A program made the position numbers and the translations under genes. Below, one piece after another: positions 9,154-16,995 of a DNA stretch of 64,000 nt (positions are counted from its first letter, which is position 1; the number at the start of each line of letters is the position of its first letter). This stretch comes from Pleomorphochaeta sp. GTDB taxonomy: Bacteria; Spirochaetota; Spirochaetia; Sphaerochaetales; Sphaerochaetaceae. Where the stretch lies: NCBI GenBank assembly GCA_028532815.1, contig JAQQAS010000037.1, positions 1 through 64,000 of the forward strand, in the 5' to 3' direction. Under the pieces are notes generated by a model that did no database searches, was not told where the DNA came from, and saw only the letters and a program-made list of their open reading frames with translations.

Positions 9154-10950
9154 CTATATCTTATAAATAGAATCACTTTTCTTATATAAAGAAGTCAATA
9201 CATTGTGAGTTTTTGATAATGTTAAAATAAAGGTTGAACCCTTATTTTCTTCACTTTCTACTTCTATGCTACCAGAGTGAAGAAGTGCAATATGTTTTAC
9301 TATAGAGAGCCCAAGACCTGTACCACCACTATCTCTAGATCTGTTTTTATCAACACGGTAGAATCTTTCAAAAATTCTATGTTTCTCAGATGCTGGAATT
9401 CCAATACCATGGTCTTTAATTTTTATAATAATCTCATATTTCTTTTCACTTACGCTAATCTCTATTTTACTATCATTAGGACTGTAATTAATAGCGTTTA
9501 CAACAAGGTTAATAATTGCCTGTCTCAATAAACCCTCATTACAATAAATATCTAGATTCTTAATAGAATCTTTTTTAATTGTAATATTCTTTTTCTTAGC
9601 CAAAGGTTTTGTAGTTTTAACAACACTTTCAATAATTGAAACAATAGGAATTTGCTCCATTGTTGGTTGGCTTTTTTCTTTTTCTAATGAAGACAGTAAT
9701 AATAAATCTTCAATTATTGCCTTCATATTTTTATAGTTAGTATAAATATCATCATAGAATTCAAGAGCTTGCTCTTTACTCATTTTATTATTTAATAAAA
9801 TTTCTGCAAAACCACCAATTGAAGTTAAAGGAGTTTTTAACTCATGAGAAACATTACTTACAAAATCTTTTCTAATATTTTCAAGTCTATGAAGTTCGCT
9901 GACATCCGTTAAGGTTAATAAGATTCCTTCACATTTATTATTTCTTACCATAGCATTTATACTTATGTGGAGATGCTTTTCTTTTCCCTTTGCATAAAGG
10001 AGGGCCATCTCTCCAGTATAATTTTTATAAAGACATAATTCAATTTGACTATTTTCAAAATTGCTTAAGGCACTATTAAGTTTAGAATTTAAATCAATAT
10101 CACTTATTATATCTCTTACATTCATATTTTTTCTAATAGCTTTTTCTAATATAGACACTGCAGCCTTATTACATAAAACAATTTCTTTTTTTACATTTAA
10201 GAAAATAACACCTTCTTGCATAGATTCTAATACTAAAGAATATTCATTCTTTTCAACTTCTAAATTTTTAATAATAGATTGAAGCCTTTGAGCCATAATA
10301 TTTAAAGTTTCAGATAATTCTCTAATTTCGGAAGGAGTTGTTATATGAGTTCTAGCATCTAATTCACCCTGTGCATAATTTTTACTAACCTCTACTAAAG
10401 ATTCAATTGGAATAAATAAATATCTTAAGATAAAGAAAAGGGCAATTCCTAGAATAATTGAAATAATAATTAAAATTGGAATTAAAGCTGATAAAAATTG
10501 AGAGTTAAGAAAAGAAAATTTTGAGATAGGGGAGGCAACTCTTATAAAAACATTTTTTTCAGCTGAATAAATTGCACAATAGATAGTATCAATATTTGTA
10601 GTTTTGCTTATTCTAAAACCGTATCCAACCTCACCAGTTTTAGCAATTTTGATTTCATCTCTATATAAATGGTTATCCATAGTACTTATATCTTGTTGAC
10701 TATCAAAGAGAACTTCTCCTATATTATCAACAATAGTAATTCTAAGATTTTTTGAACTAGCAATATTGTTTAAAATATCATAATCAAGAACTTCAAAAGT
10801 ATCTATAAATAATGCTTCATTATTTAAATCAGTCTTTTCTTGATTAGTTAATATGTTTGTAAAAACCCTTCTTGATGTTAACAGGGAAGAAAACAAGATT
10901 AAAAAGGCCGTTATAAAGAGTAAAAGGGAAACTTGTCTCTTAAACTTCAA
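9154..10950 (-). CDS. phoR: Phosphate-regulon sensor histidine kinase
   Basis: Membrane sensor kinase that phosphorylates the neighbouring OmpR-type regulator. The 598-residue protein has a first membrane segment (residues 7-26), an extracytoplasmic sensor domain, a second segment near residues 155-178 (LIPILIIISIILGIALFFIL), a HAMP linker, a PAS domain (about 240-350), the HisKA helix with phospho-acceptor in VSNVSHELKTPLTSIGG (about 370), and a HATPase domain with N box, DHGIGIP and GGTGLGLSIV. This layout matches Gram-positive PhoR, with a true periplasmic sensor. Its start overlaps the phoB stop by 4 bases. The pst operon next door makes the phosphate role likely; E. coli PhoR lacks the large sensor domain. 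Confidence 0.9.
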   Translation of the reverse strand: MKFKRQVSLLLFITAFLILFSSLLTSRRVFTNILTNQEKTDLNNEALFIDTFEVLDYDILNNIASSKNLRITIVDNIGEVLFDSQQDISTMDNHLYRDEIKIAKTGEVGYGFRISKTTNIDTIYCAIYSAEKNVFIRVASPISKFSFLNSQFLSALIPILIIISIILGIALFFILRYLFIPIESLVEVSKNYAQGELDARTHITTPSEIRELSETLNIMAQRLQSIIKNLEVEKNEYSLVLESMQEGVIFLNVKKEIVLCNKAAVSILEKAIRKNMNVRDIISDIDLNSKLNSALSNFENSQIELCLYKNYTGEMALLYAKGKEKHLHISINAMVRNNKCEGILLTLTDVSELHRLENIRKDFVSNVSHELKTPLTSIGGFAEILLNNKMSKEQALEFYDDIYTNYKNMKAIIEDLLLLSSLEKEKSQPTMEQIPIVSIIESVVKTTKPLAKKKNITIKKDSIKNLDIYCNEGLLRQAIINLVVNAINYSPNDSKIEISVSEKKYEIIIKIKDHGIGIPASEKHRIFERFYRVDKNRSRDSGGTGLGLSIVKHIALLHSGSIEVESEENKGSTFILTLSKTHNVLTSLYKKSDSIYKI

Positions 10951-11639
10951 TTTTGTGCTCCTAGGTATTTATATCCAACACCCCAAACTGTTTTTATTCT
11001 GCTACCATAATGTTTAAGCTTTTTTCTTAAAGCAACAATTTGAACATCAATAGCTCTTTCTGTTACAGGGTAATCAGATCCTTTAATTTTGGTAATTAGT
11101 TTTTCTCTTGAGTAAACCTTTTCTGGGTTTTCAATTAGTAGTGCTAATAAATTAAATTCAGTTGCTGTTAGAATAATTGGCAAATCATCAATTAAACAAG
11201 TTCTTTTAGAAGTATCAATGAAAATACCATTATCTTTAATAGTCTTTAATTCTTGAGAATCAACTTTTCTATCTAAAAGTCTTAAAGCTGCTTTTACCTT
11301 TGCAGATAATACTTTAGGACTAAAAGGCTTTGTTAAATAATCATCTGCACCGAGTTCTAATGCTGAAATAATATCACTATCATCATTTTTTGCAGATGCA
11401 ATTATGATAGGTGTTTTTATTTCTAATTTATATCTTGTAATTTTTAAGATTTCAAAGCCGTTTACAAGTGGTAACATTAAATCAAGGATAATACATGCAT
11501 AACTGTTTTTAGAAATGTAATTAATCGCTGATTGACCGTCATAGGCACATTCAGTTTCAAAGCCTTCTGATTGGAGTTGAAAGCTTAATAATTTCGAAAT
11601 ACTTTTGTCATCTTCAATTATTAAAATATTGTTTTTCAT
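10947..11639 (-). CDS. phoB: Phosphate-regulon response regulator (OmpR family)
   Basis: A 230-residue OmpR/PhoB-type transcription factor. The receiver begins NILIIEDDKSIS with acidic pocket residues, the phospho-acceptor Asp is in ACIILDLMLPLVNG near residue 53, and the switch Lys is in LTKPFSP near residue 104. The second half is a winged helix (LTATEFNLLALLIENPEKVY to VRGVGYK-like VWGVGYKYLG). It is the first gene of phoB-phoR. No Shine-Dalgarno precedes the ATG; a TTGCAA-N18-TAATAT promoter ends 6 bases before it, so the message may be leaderless. TTAACA repeats lie just upstream, consistent with autoregulation. It could be called phoP. Confidence 0.9.
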   Translation of the reverse strand: MKNNILIIEDDKSISKLLSFQLQSEGFETECAYDGQSAINYISKNSYACIILDLMLPLVNGFEILKITRYKLEIKTPIIIASAKNDDSDIISALELGADDYLTKPFSPKVLSAKVKAALRLLDRKVDSQELKTIKDNGIFIDTSKRTCLIDDLPIILTATEFNLLALLIENPEKVYSREKLITKIKGSDYPVTERAIDVQIVALRKKLKHYGSRIKTVWGVGYKYLGAQN

Positions 11640-11645
11640 AAAATA

Positions 11646-11675
11646 ATATTAGGACGGTGCATGTATTTTTTGCAA
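11646..11675 (-). promoter_or_regulatory. Predicted phoB promoter, start site at the ATG
   Basis: On the minus strand, TTGCAA (11675-11670), an 18-base spacer and TAATAT (11651-11646) lie so that transcription would start at or within a base or two of the phoB ATG (11639). No ribosome binding site is visible. The -35 match is moderate. Confidence 0.4.
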
Positions 11676-11690
11676 GAGAAAAGCATTTAA

Positions 11691-11718
11691 TTAACAGAAA
11701 ATTAACAAAAACTTAAGA
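11691..11718. promoter_or_regulatory. Pho-box-like TTAACA repeats upstream of phoB
   Basis: TTAACA at 11691, TTAACA at 11702 and TTAAGA at 11713 are spaced exactly 11 bases apart, as in the repeats before pstS. They read on the plus strand, so they point away from phoB. They sit about 20 bases upstream of the predicted phoB -35. They might activate phoBR from a reversed position, repress it, or drive a plus-strand transcript toward purE. Confidence 0.55.
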
Positions 11719-12046
11719 TTATTAGGTTAAACTCATCTATAAATTGAAATATGTTATTATTTACTTTTTAAAAATGTTAATTAAATATTAATTTTATACA
11801 AATGTATAAAATTAAACAAATTTGTGAAATAATTTTTACTAAATAAAATATTTTTGTTAAATTTGTGTAAATGCTATTAAAAAGATTTGTTTTAATTTAG
11901 ACTTATAATTAGATAAATGCAACAAAATAATGATTTTTACATTGTTTTGCAACAAATTTTTAAAAATTTATATAATTTTGTTGTATAAGTGTTGCATAAA
12001 TTTTAGCTTTTAGATAATGTACACCTATAACGAGGTATTTACAATT
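11719..12046. other. phoB/purE intergenic region
   Basis: A very AT-rich divergent control region. It holds a perfect 11-bp dyad with a 4-base loop (TAATTTTATAC at 11789-11799 and GTATAAAATTA at 11804-11814, no T-run after it), several CAAC/GTTG elements (11917-11997) and the likely pur promoter. I see no purine-riboswitch core and no convincing open frame. Confidence 0.5.
11917..11997 (+). promoter_or_regulatory. pur operon promoter with repeated TTGCAACA/GTTGCA operators
   Basis: TTGCAA (11947-11952), an 18-base spacer and TATAAT (11971-11976) form a good promoter. CAAC/GTTG cores recur at 11920, 11950, 11980 and 11991. The copy TTTTGCAACAAAT (11945-11957) covers the -35, and TTGTTGTATAAGTGTTGCAT (11978-11997) lies just downstream of the -10, which is where a repressor would bind. 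The same 13-mer occurs in the carA promoter. Confidence 0.6.
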
Positions 12047-12532
12047 ATGATAAATAAAGTTGCAATACTGATGGGTAGTTTAAGCGATTTAGACAAAGTT
12101 AAAGGTGCTTTTTTAATACTTAAGGAACTTGAAATTCCTTATGATGTTAAAATATTAAGTGCACATAGAACAACTGCTGAAACTTTAGATTTTGCATTAA
12201 AAGCAAATGAAGAATACAGTGTAATAATCTGTGCAGCTGGTATGGCAGCACACTTAGCTGGCATAGTTGCAGCAAATACTTTATTGCCTGTAATTGCAAT
12301 TCCTATATCTTCCTCGTTAAATGGCCTTGATGCCTTATTATCTAGCGTTCAAATGCCAAGTGGTGTACCGGTTGCAACAGTTGCAATCGATGGGAGTAAG
12401 AATGCTGCCCTTCTTAGTGCTCAAATTATAGCCTTAGAAAATGATGATGTTTTAACACGTTTAGTTGATTTTAGAAAGAAAAATAGAAAATCGTCCTTAG
12501 AAAATAATGAAAAACTAAAGCAAATCCTGTAA
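12047..12532 (+). CDS. purE: N5-carboxyaminoimidazole ribonucleotide mutase (class I PurE)
   Basis: Converts N5-CAIR to CAIR in purine synthesis. The 161-residue protein has the PurE phosphate-binding start MGSLSDLDK, the SAHRT loop with the catalytic His near residue 41, AGMAAHLAGIVAA and VQMPSGVPVATVA. The AAHL..G form is that of class I PurE rather than the class II AIR carboxylase of Treponema denticola. A class I enzyme normally needs PurK, which is not in this operon. I chose ATG 12047 because GAGGT lies 11 bases upstream; an in-frame ATG at 12017 has no such site. It is the first gene of the pur operon. Confidence 0.93.
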   Translation: MINKVAILMGSLSDLDKVKGAFLILKELEIPYDVKILSAHRTTAETLDFALKANEEYSVIICAAGMAAHLAGIVAANTLLPVIAIPISSSLNGLDALLSSVQMPSGVPVATVAIDGSKNAALLSAQIIALENDDVLTRLVDFRKKNRKSSLENNEKLKQIL

Positions 12533-12552
12533 GCAAATTACGGGATTTTTTT
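12522..12552 (+). terminator. Intrinsic-terminator-like hairpin between purE and purC
   Basis: AAATCCTGTAA (12522-12532) pairs over 11 bp with TTACGGGATTT (12538-12548) with one G-T pair, loop GCAAA, followed by a T-run to 12552. The 5' arm includes the purE stop codon. It may reduce read-through into purC or act as a processing site, because the next eight genes appear to depend on this promoter. Confidence 0.7.
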
Positions 12553-12568
12553 ATTGGAGTGAAAAAAG

Positions 12569-13276
12569 ATGAAAAAGCTAAATCTACTTTATCAAGGTAA
12601 GGCTAAGAAGGTTTATCAAAGTGATGATGAAAATTTATGTATTGTTGATTACAGTGATGCAGCAACAGCTTTTAATGGTGTTAAAAAAGGCACTATTAAT
12701 AACAAAGGTGCAATTAATAATCAATTAAGTAATTACTTTATGAGAGAACTTGAAAAAGATGGTATTCCAACTCATTTTGTAGAGGAATTGAGTGATAGAG
12801 AAACTTTAGTAAAAAAATTAAAGATAATTCCATTAGAAGTTATTGTAAGAAATATAGTAGCTGGATCTCTTTCTAAAAGAATTGGTATTGAAGAAGGCTT
12901 TGAATTAAAAAATCCAATAATTGAATTCTGTTATAAAGAAGATAGTTTAAACGATCCAATGTTAAACATCTCTCATATAACTACCCTTGAAATTGCGACA
13001 AAAGAAGAATTAGATTTAATTAGTGAGTACAGTTTAAAAATTAATGAATTTTTACAAAAAGAATTATCAGAGAAAGGAATTCTTTTAGTAGACTTTAAAT
13101 TAGAATTTGGTAAAGATTCTTCTAATAAAATTTATTTAGCTGATGAAATTTCTCCTGATACATGTCGTTTCTGGGATGCTAAAACTCACAAAAAACTTGA
13201 CAAAGATAGATTTAGAAGAGATTTAGGTGAGGTTGAAGATGCCTATATCGAAGTAAAATCTAGGATTATGAACTAA
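12569..13276 (+). CDS. purC: SAICAR synthetase
   Basis: Joins aspartate to CAIR with ATP to give SAICAR. The 235-residue protein begins with the nucleotide-binding YQGKAKKVYQ motif and has PLEVIVRNIVAGSLSKR near residue 90, FKLEFG and the DEISPDTCRFWDA signature near residue 195. A GGAG site precedes the ATG. It lies just after the purE hairpin and 2 bases before purF. Confidence 0.95.
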   Translation: MKKLNLLYQGKAKKVYQSDDENLCIVDYSDAATAFNGVKKGTINNKGAINNQLSNYFMRELEKDGIPTHFVEELSDRETLVKKLKIIPLEVIVRNIVAGSLSKRIGIEEGFELKNPIIEFCYKEDSLNDPMLNISHITTLEIATKEELDLISEYSLKINEFLQKELSEKGILLVDFKLEFGKDSSNKIYLADEISPDTCRFWDAKTHKKLDKDRFRRDLGEVEDAYIEVKSRIMN

Positions 13277-13278
13277 AA

Positions 13279-14688
13279 ATGGGTGACAAACTAAAAGAAG
13301 AATGTGGAGTCTTTGCAATCAGTGAAGCCGACGATGATCTTGATATTGTTAATACAAGCTATTTAGCTCTTTATGCCCTTCAACACAGAGGGCAAGAAGG
13401 TTGCGGTATCTGTGTAAATAACAAAGACTCCCTATCCTTATATAAGGATGTTGGTTTAGTTAGTGAAGTTTTTACTAATCGAAATTTAGAAAAATTACCA
13501 AAAAACAATATTGCTATAGCTCACGTTAGATATGGTACTACAGGCAATAATAATAGAGAAAATGTTCAACCTCTTGTTGTAAATCACAAAGAGGGGAAAA
13601 TGGCTTTAGCTCATAATGGTAATTTAGTAAATGATAATTTACTAAGAGATAAATTAGAATCAAAGGGTTTAATTTTCCAAACAACTAGTGATAGTGAGGT
13701 AATAGCATATTTAATTACAAAAAATAGATTAAAGAGCTCTTCTATTGAAGAGGCTATTGAAAAAACTATGTATGAAATTAAAGGTGCTTATTCACTTGTT
13801 ATTATGACTCCTTATAAATTAATTGTGGCAAGAGATCCTAGAGGATTTAGACCTCTAGTAATGGGTAAGTTAAAAAACAGATATGTTTTTGCAAGTGAAA
13901 CCTGTGCTTTTGATGCAATTAATGCTGAGTATATTAGAAGTGTTAGACCTGGAGAGATAATTAGTATTAATAAATCTCAAGTTAAATCAATCACTACTCA
14001 TTGTGATAAATATAGACAGAGTTTATGTGTTTTTGAGTTATTATATTTTAGTCGTCCAGATAGTAAAATTGATGATATTGATGTTTTAGATTCAAGATTA
14101 AAAGCTGGAGAATTTTTATATAAAGAAAACCCAATAGAAAGTGATGTTGTAATTGGAGTTCCTGATTCTGGAATTCTTGCTGCCATTGGTTATTCTAGAG
14201 CTAGTGGAATAAACTATGGGGTGGGCCTAATTAAAAACAAATATATTGGAAGAACTTTTATTCAACCAAAACAAACTCAAAGGGACTCTTCTGTCCAAAT
14301 TAAACTAAATGTTGTTGAATCAGTTATAAAAGGCAAAAGAGTTATCTTAATAGATGATTCTATAGTTAGAGGAACAACAAGTGTTAGGATTGTTAAATTA
14401 CTCAGAGATGCTGGAGCAAAAGAAGTCCATTTTAGATCTTCTTCTCCAATGTTCTTAAACCCTTGTTATTTTGGTACTGATATTGATAGTAAAGAAAATT
14501 TATTTGCTTGCAAATACACAAAAGAAGAGATGAGAGATATCTTAAATGTTGATTCTTTAGAATTTTTAAGCGTTTCAAATGTCGTTAAATTAGCTAAAAA
14601 AGATATGGGTTATTGTACTGCTTGTTTTAGTGGAAAGTATCCAATAAAACCAAAAGTAGAAAGAAGTAAATCACACTTAGAACAATGA
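13279..14688 (+). CDS. purF: Amidophosphoribosyltransferase
   Basis: Commits PRPP to purine synthesis by making phosphoribosylamine from PRPP and glutamine. The 469-residue protein has a short leader (MGDKLKEE) before Cys9, which becomes the N-terminal catalytic Cys of the class II glutaminase after processing. The glutaminase half has HVRYGTTG and MALAHNGNLVN; the transferase half has the PRPP motif VILIDDSIVRGTTS near residue 350. Cysteines in LFACKYT and YCTACFSGKYP match the Fe-S cluster ligands of the Bacillus-type enzyme. The gene follows purC by 2 bases. Confidence 0.96.
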   Translation: MGDKLKEECGVFAISEADDDLDIVNTSYLALYALQHRGQEGCGICVNNKDSLSLYKDVGLVSEVFTNRNLEKLPKNNIAIAHVRYGTTGNNNRENVQPLVVNHKEGKMALAHNGNLVNDNLLRDKLESKGLIFQTTSDSEVIAYLITKNRLKSSSIEEAIEKTMYEIKGAYSLVIMTPYKLIVARDPRGFRPLVMGKLKNRYVFASETCAFDAINAEYIRSVRPGEIISINKSQVKSITTHCDKYRQSLCVFELLYFSRPDSKIDDIDVLDSRLKAGEFLYKENPIESDVVIGVPDSGILAAIGYSRASGINYGVGLIKNKYIGRTFIQPKQTQRDSSVQIKLNVVESVIKGKRVILIDDSIVRGTTSVRIVKLLRDAGAKEVHFRSSSPMFLNPCYFGTDIDSKENLFACKYTKEEMRDILNVDSLEFLSVSNVVKLAKKDMGYCTACFSGKYPIKPKVERSKSHLEQ

Positions 14689-14695
14689 GGAAATA

Positions 14696-15712
14696 ATGGA
14701 AACTAATGAAATGTATAAAGAAGCTGGTGTCAATCTTGAAGCCGGTTATGAAAGTGTTCGTTTAATTAAAGAAAAAGTAAAAAGTACATACAATTCTAAT
14801 GTATTAAGTTCTTTAGGTGGGTTTGCATCTCTTTATAGCTTAGATTTATCTAATATTAAAAACCCTATTTTAGTTAGTGGAACCGATGGGGTAGGAACAA
14901 AATTAAAGCTAGCTTTTCTATTGGATAAATTTGATACAATAGGGATTGATTGTGTTGCTATGTGTGTAAATGATATAGCATGTACAGGTGCTAAGCCATT
15001 ATTTTTCTTAGATTATATAGCAGTAGGGGCTAACAATCCAAAACAAATTGAAGAAATTGTTGATGGAATGTGTAAGGGCTGTATTCAAGCTAATTGTAGT
15101 TTAGTTGGTGGTGAAACAGCAGAAATGCCAGGTTTTTATAAAGTTGGTGAGTTTGATGTAGCTGGATTTGCAACAGGGGTTGTAGATAAAGATAAATTAA
15201 TAGACGGGAAAAATATTAAAGAAGGAGATCTAATTATCGCTCTTCCTTCTTCTGGTGTTCATTCAAATGGTTTTTCACTTATAAGAAAAATTTTTAACAC
15301 AAAAGACTCTTTATTTAAAGTGTATGAAAATCTTGAAAAACCTTTGATTGAATATCTTTTAGAGCCTACCAGAATTTATGTTAAAGATATCTTAAAATTA
15401 AATGAGCTAATTAAAATTAAAGGACTATCTCATATAACCGGTGGTGGATTCTTTGAAAATATACCCCGCTCAATTCCAAATAAACTGTGTGCAAAAATTA
15501 CAAAAGATAAAATTATTATTCCAGAAGTTTTTAATGTTATAAAAAAAGAAGGAAAAGTAGATGATAAAACTATGTTTAATACCTTTAACCAAGGTGTTGG
15601 CTTAACTTTAATTATTGATAAAAAAGATAAAGATATTGTTTTTGAAAATATTAAAGATAGTTATTTAATTGGTGAAGTGATTAAAGGTGAGGAAAAAATA
15701 GTTTTATGTTAA
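14696..15712 (+). CDS. purM: Phosphoribosylformylglycinamidine cyclo-ligase (AIR synthetase)
   Basis: Closes the imidazole ring of FGAM with ATP to give AIR. The 338-residue protein has SGTDGVGTKLKLA near residue 62, the DCVAMCVNDIACTGAKPLFF signature, GGETAEMPGFY near residue 142 and ALPSSGVHSNGFSL near residue 183. An AGGA site lies before the ATG. It overlaps purN by 7 bases, so translation is probably coupled. Confidence 0.96.
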   Translation: METNEMYKEAGVNLEAGYESVRLIKEKVKSTYNSNVLSSLGGFASLYSLDLSNIKNPILVSGTDGVGTKLKLAFLLDKFDTIGIDCVAMCVNDIACTGAKPLFFLDYIAVGANNPKQIEEIVDGMCKGCIQANCSLVGGETAEMPGFYKVGEFDVAGFATGVVDKDKLIDGKNIKEGDLIIALPSSGVHSNGFSLIRKIFNTKDSLFKVYENLEKPLIEYLLEPTRIYVKDILKLNELIKIKGLSHITGGGFFENIPRSIPNKLCAKITKDKIIIPEVFNVIKKEGKVDDKTMFNTFNQGVGLTLIIDKKDKDIVFENIKDSYLIGEVIKGEEKIVLC

Positions 15713-16290
15713 AAGTTGCAGTTTTAGTTTCTGGTAGAGGAACTAACTTAGAAGCTATATTAAAAGAAAAACATAAAGGGAATTTAGAAAAATGTGAAAT
15801 CTCTTGTGTTATTTCCAATAATAAAGAGGCTTATGCTCTTGAAGTTGCAAAAAGCTATGATGTTAGCGCCATAGCTATTTGTGAAAAAAAACAAAAAGAT
15901 TTTGAAAATAAATTATTGAAAAAATTGAATGACAGAGATATTGGATTAGTTGTTCTTGCAGGATTTATTAAAATCCTTTCACCATCTTTTATTATTTCTT
16001 ATAATAAACCCATTATAAATGTGCATCCTGCCCTAATACCAAGTTTTTGTGGAAAAGGGTATTATGGATTAAAAGTACATCAAGCTGCACTTGAAAAGGG
16101 TGTAAAAGTTAGTGGAGCAACGGTTCATTTTGTTAATGAAATACCTGATGGGGGAAAAATAATATTACAAAAAGCTGTTGAAGTAAAAGAAGGTGATACC
16201 CCTGAAATTCTTCAAAAAAGAATTATGGAAGAAGCAGAGTGGGTATTATTACCAAAAGCAATAGATTTGATATCGAGGGAAAATTTATGA
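15706..16290 (+). CDS. purN: Phosphoribosylglycinamide formyltransferase
   Basis: Transfers a formyl group from 10-formyltetrahydrofolate to GAR. The 194-residue protein has the phosphate loop SGRGTNLEAIL near the N-terminus, LAGFIKILSP, and the catalytic Asn-His region INVHPALIPSFCGKGYYG near residue 106, followed by SGATVHFVNEIPDGG with the conserved His and Asp. It overlaps purM at its start and the next gene at its stop (ATGA at 16287). Confidence 0.95.
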   Translation: MLKVAVLVSGRGTNLEAILKEKHKGNLEKCEISCVISNNKEAYALEVAKSYDVSAIAICEKKQKDFENKLLKKLNDRDIGLVVLAGFIKILSPSFIISYNKPIINVHPALIPSFCGKGYYGLKVHQAALEKGVKVSGATVHFVNEIPDGGKIILQKAVEVKEGDTPEILQKRIMEEAEWVLLPKAIDLISRENL

Positions 16291-16994
16291 CAAGTATTTT
16301 TGATTATTTCTCAAGTTTAGAGTATCCGGGAAGAAATATCACAGTTGGAAGAATGGATGATGGAGCAATCTTTTTTTGTTATGGGATAATGGGTAGGAGT
16401 GCTCATTCCAAAAATAGAATTTTTGTAAAAGAAAATGATATAATTAAAACAAAAGCCTATGATGAATCTTTATTAAAAGATCCTTCTCTAATTATCTATA
16501 ATGCAATTATCCCAATTAAAAATGGATACATTGTAACTAATGGTGATCAAAGCGATACAATTTATGATTACTTGAAAAGAGGTAAACCTTTTGAACAAGC
16601 CCTTAGAACTAGAGCTTATGAAAATGATGCACCAAATTATACTCCAAGAATAAGTGCTTTAATTAATTTTAAAAAGAATGATTTAGAAAAAGTTGAGTTT
16701 TCCATTTTAAAAAGAGGTATTCAAGGTGGTGCTAGAAGATTTTTCTTCGATTATGAAAAGATTGAAAAAAATACAGCATTTGTTATTAACACTTATAGTG
16801 AAAACACCTCTCCATTAAAACCTTTTATAGGAGAGCCTGTTGAAGTTGCAATTCCTGAAATTACAGATATTAAAGAGCTAACAAATCAAATATTTAACTC
16901 TCAAAATGATGATAACAAAATATCTTTATATGGTTTAAAATATAAAAATAAAAAAAGCGAAGATATTATAATTAATGTTAATGGGGATAAATAA
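16287..16994 (+). CDS. purO: IMP cyclohydrolase, archaeal PurO-like family
   Basis: Likely closes FAICAR to IMP, the last step of the pathway. The 235-residue protein resembles the IMP_cyclohyd family (PF07826, archaeal PurO and bacterial relatives), with YPGRNITVGRMDDGAIFFCY near the N-terminus, DGxxxYDYLKRGKPFEQALR-type residues (YDYLKRGKPFEQALRTRAYE) and APNYTPRISALI. It bears no resemblance to the MGS-like cyclohydrolase domain of PurH. GAGGGA lies 6 bases before ATG 16287, and an earlier in-frame start at 16239 inside purN is not supported. Its place directly before an AICAR formyltransferase fits the assigned role well. Confidence 0.82.
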   Translation: MTSIFDYFSSLEYPGRNITVGRMDDGAIFFCYGIMGRSAHSKNRIFVKENDIIKTKAYDESLLKDPSLIIYNAIIPIKNGYIVTNGDQSDTIYDYLKRGKPFEQALRTRAYENDAPNYTPRISALINFKKNDLEKVEFSILKRGIQGGARRFFFDYEKIEKNTAFVINTYSENTSPLKPFIGEPVEVAIPEITDIKELTNQIFNSQNDDNKISLYGLKYKNKKSEDIIINVNGDK

Positions 16995-16995
16995 A

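Noticed and set aside
9277-9531. 84-codon plus-strand frame inside phoR
   Set aside because: It is an antisense shadow of the histidine kinase ATPase domain, without ribosome binding site or family resemblance.
12017-12046. Upstream ATG start of purE
   Set aside because: No Shine-Dalgarno before 12017, whereas GAGGT fits the ATG at 12047, and the added residues are not PurE-like.
11743-12046. Purine riboswitch in the pur leader
   Set aside because: I could not find the conserved three-way-junction loops, and the only clear hairpin lies upstream of the predicted promoter.
12047-12532. Class II PurE (direct AIR carboxylase) as in Treponema denticola
   Set aside because: The AGMAAHLAG and VQMPSGVPVAT motifs follow the class I pattern; the class II pattern has AGRSNALSG-type sequence.
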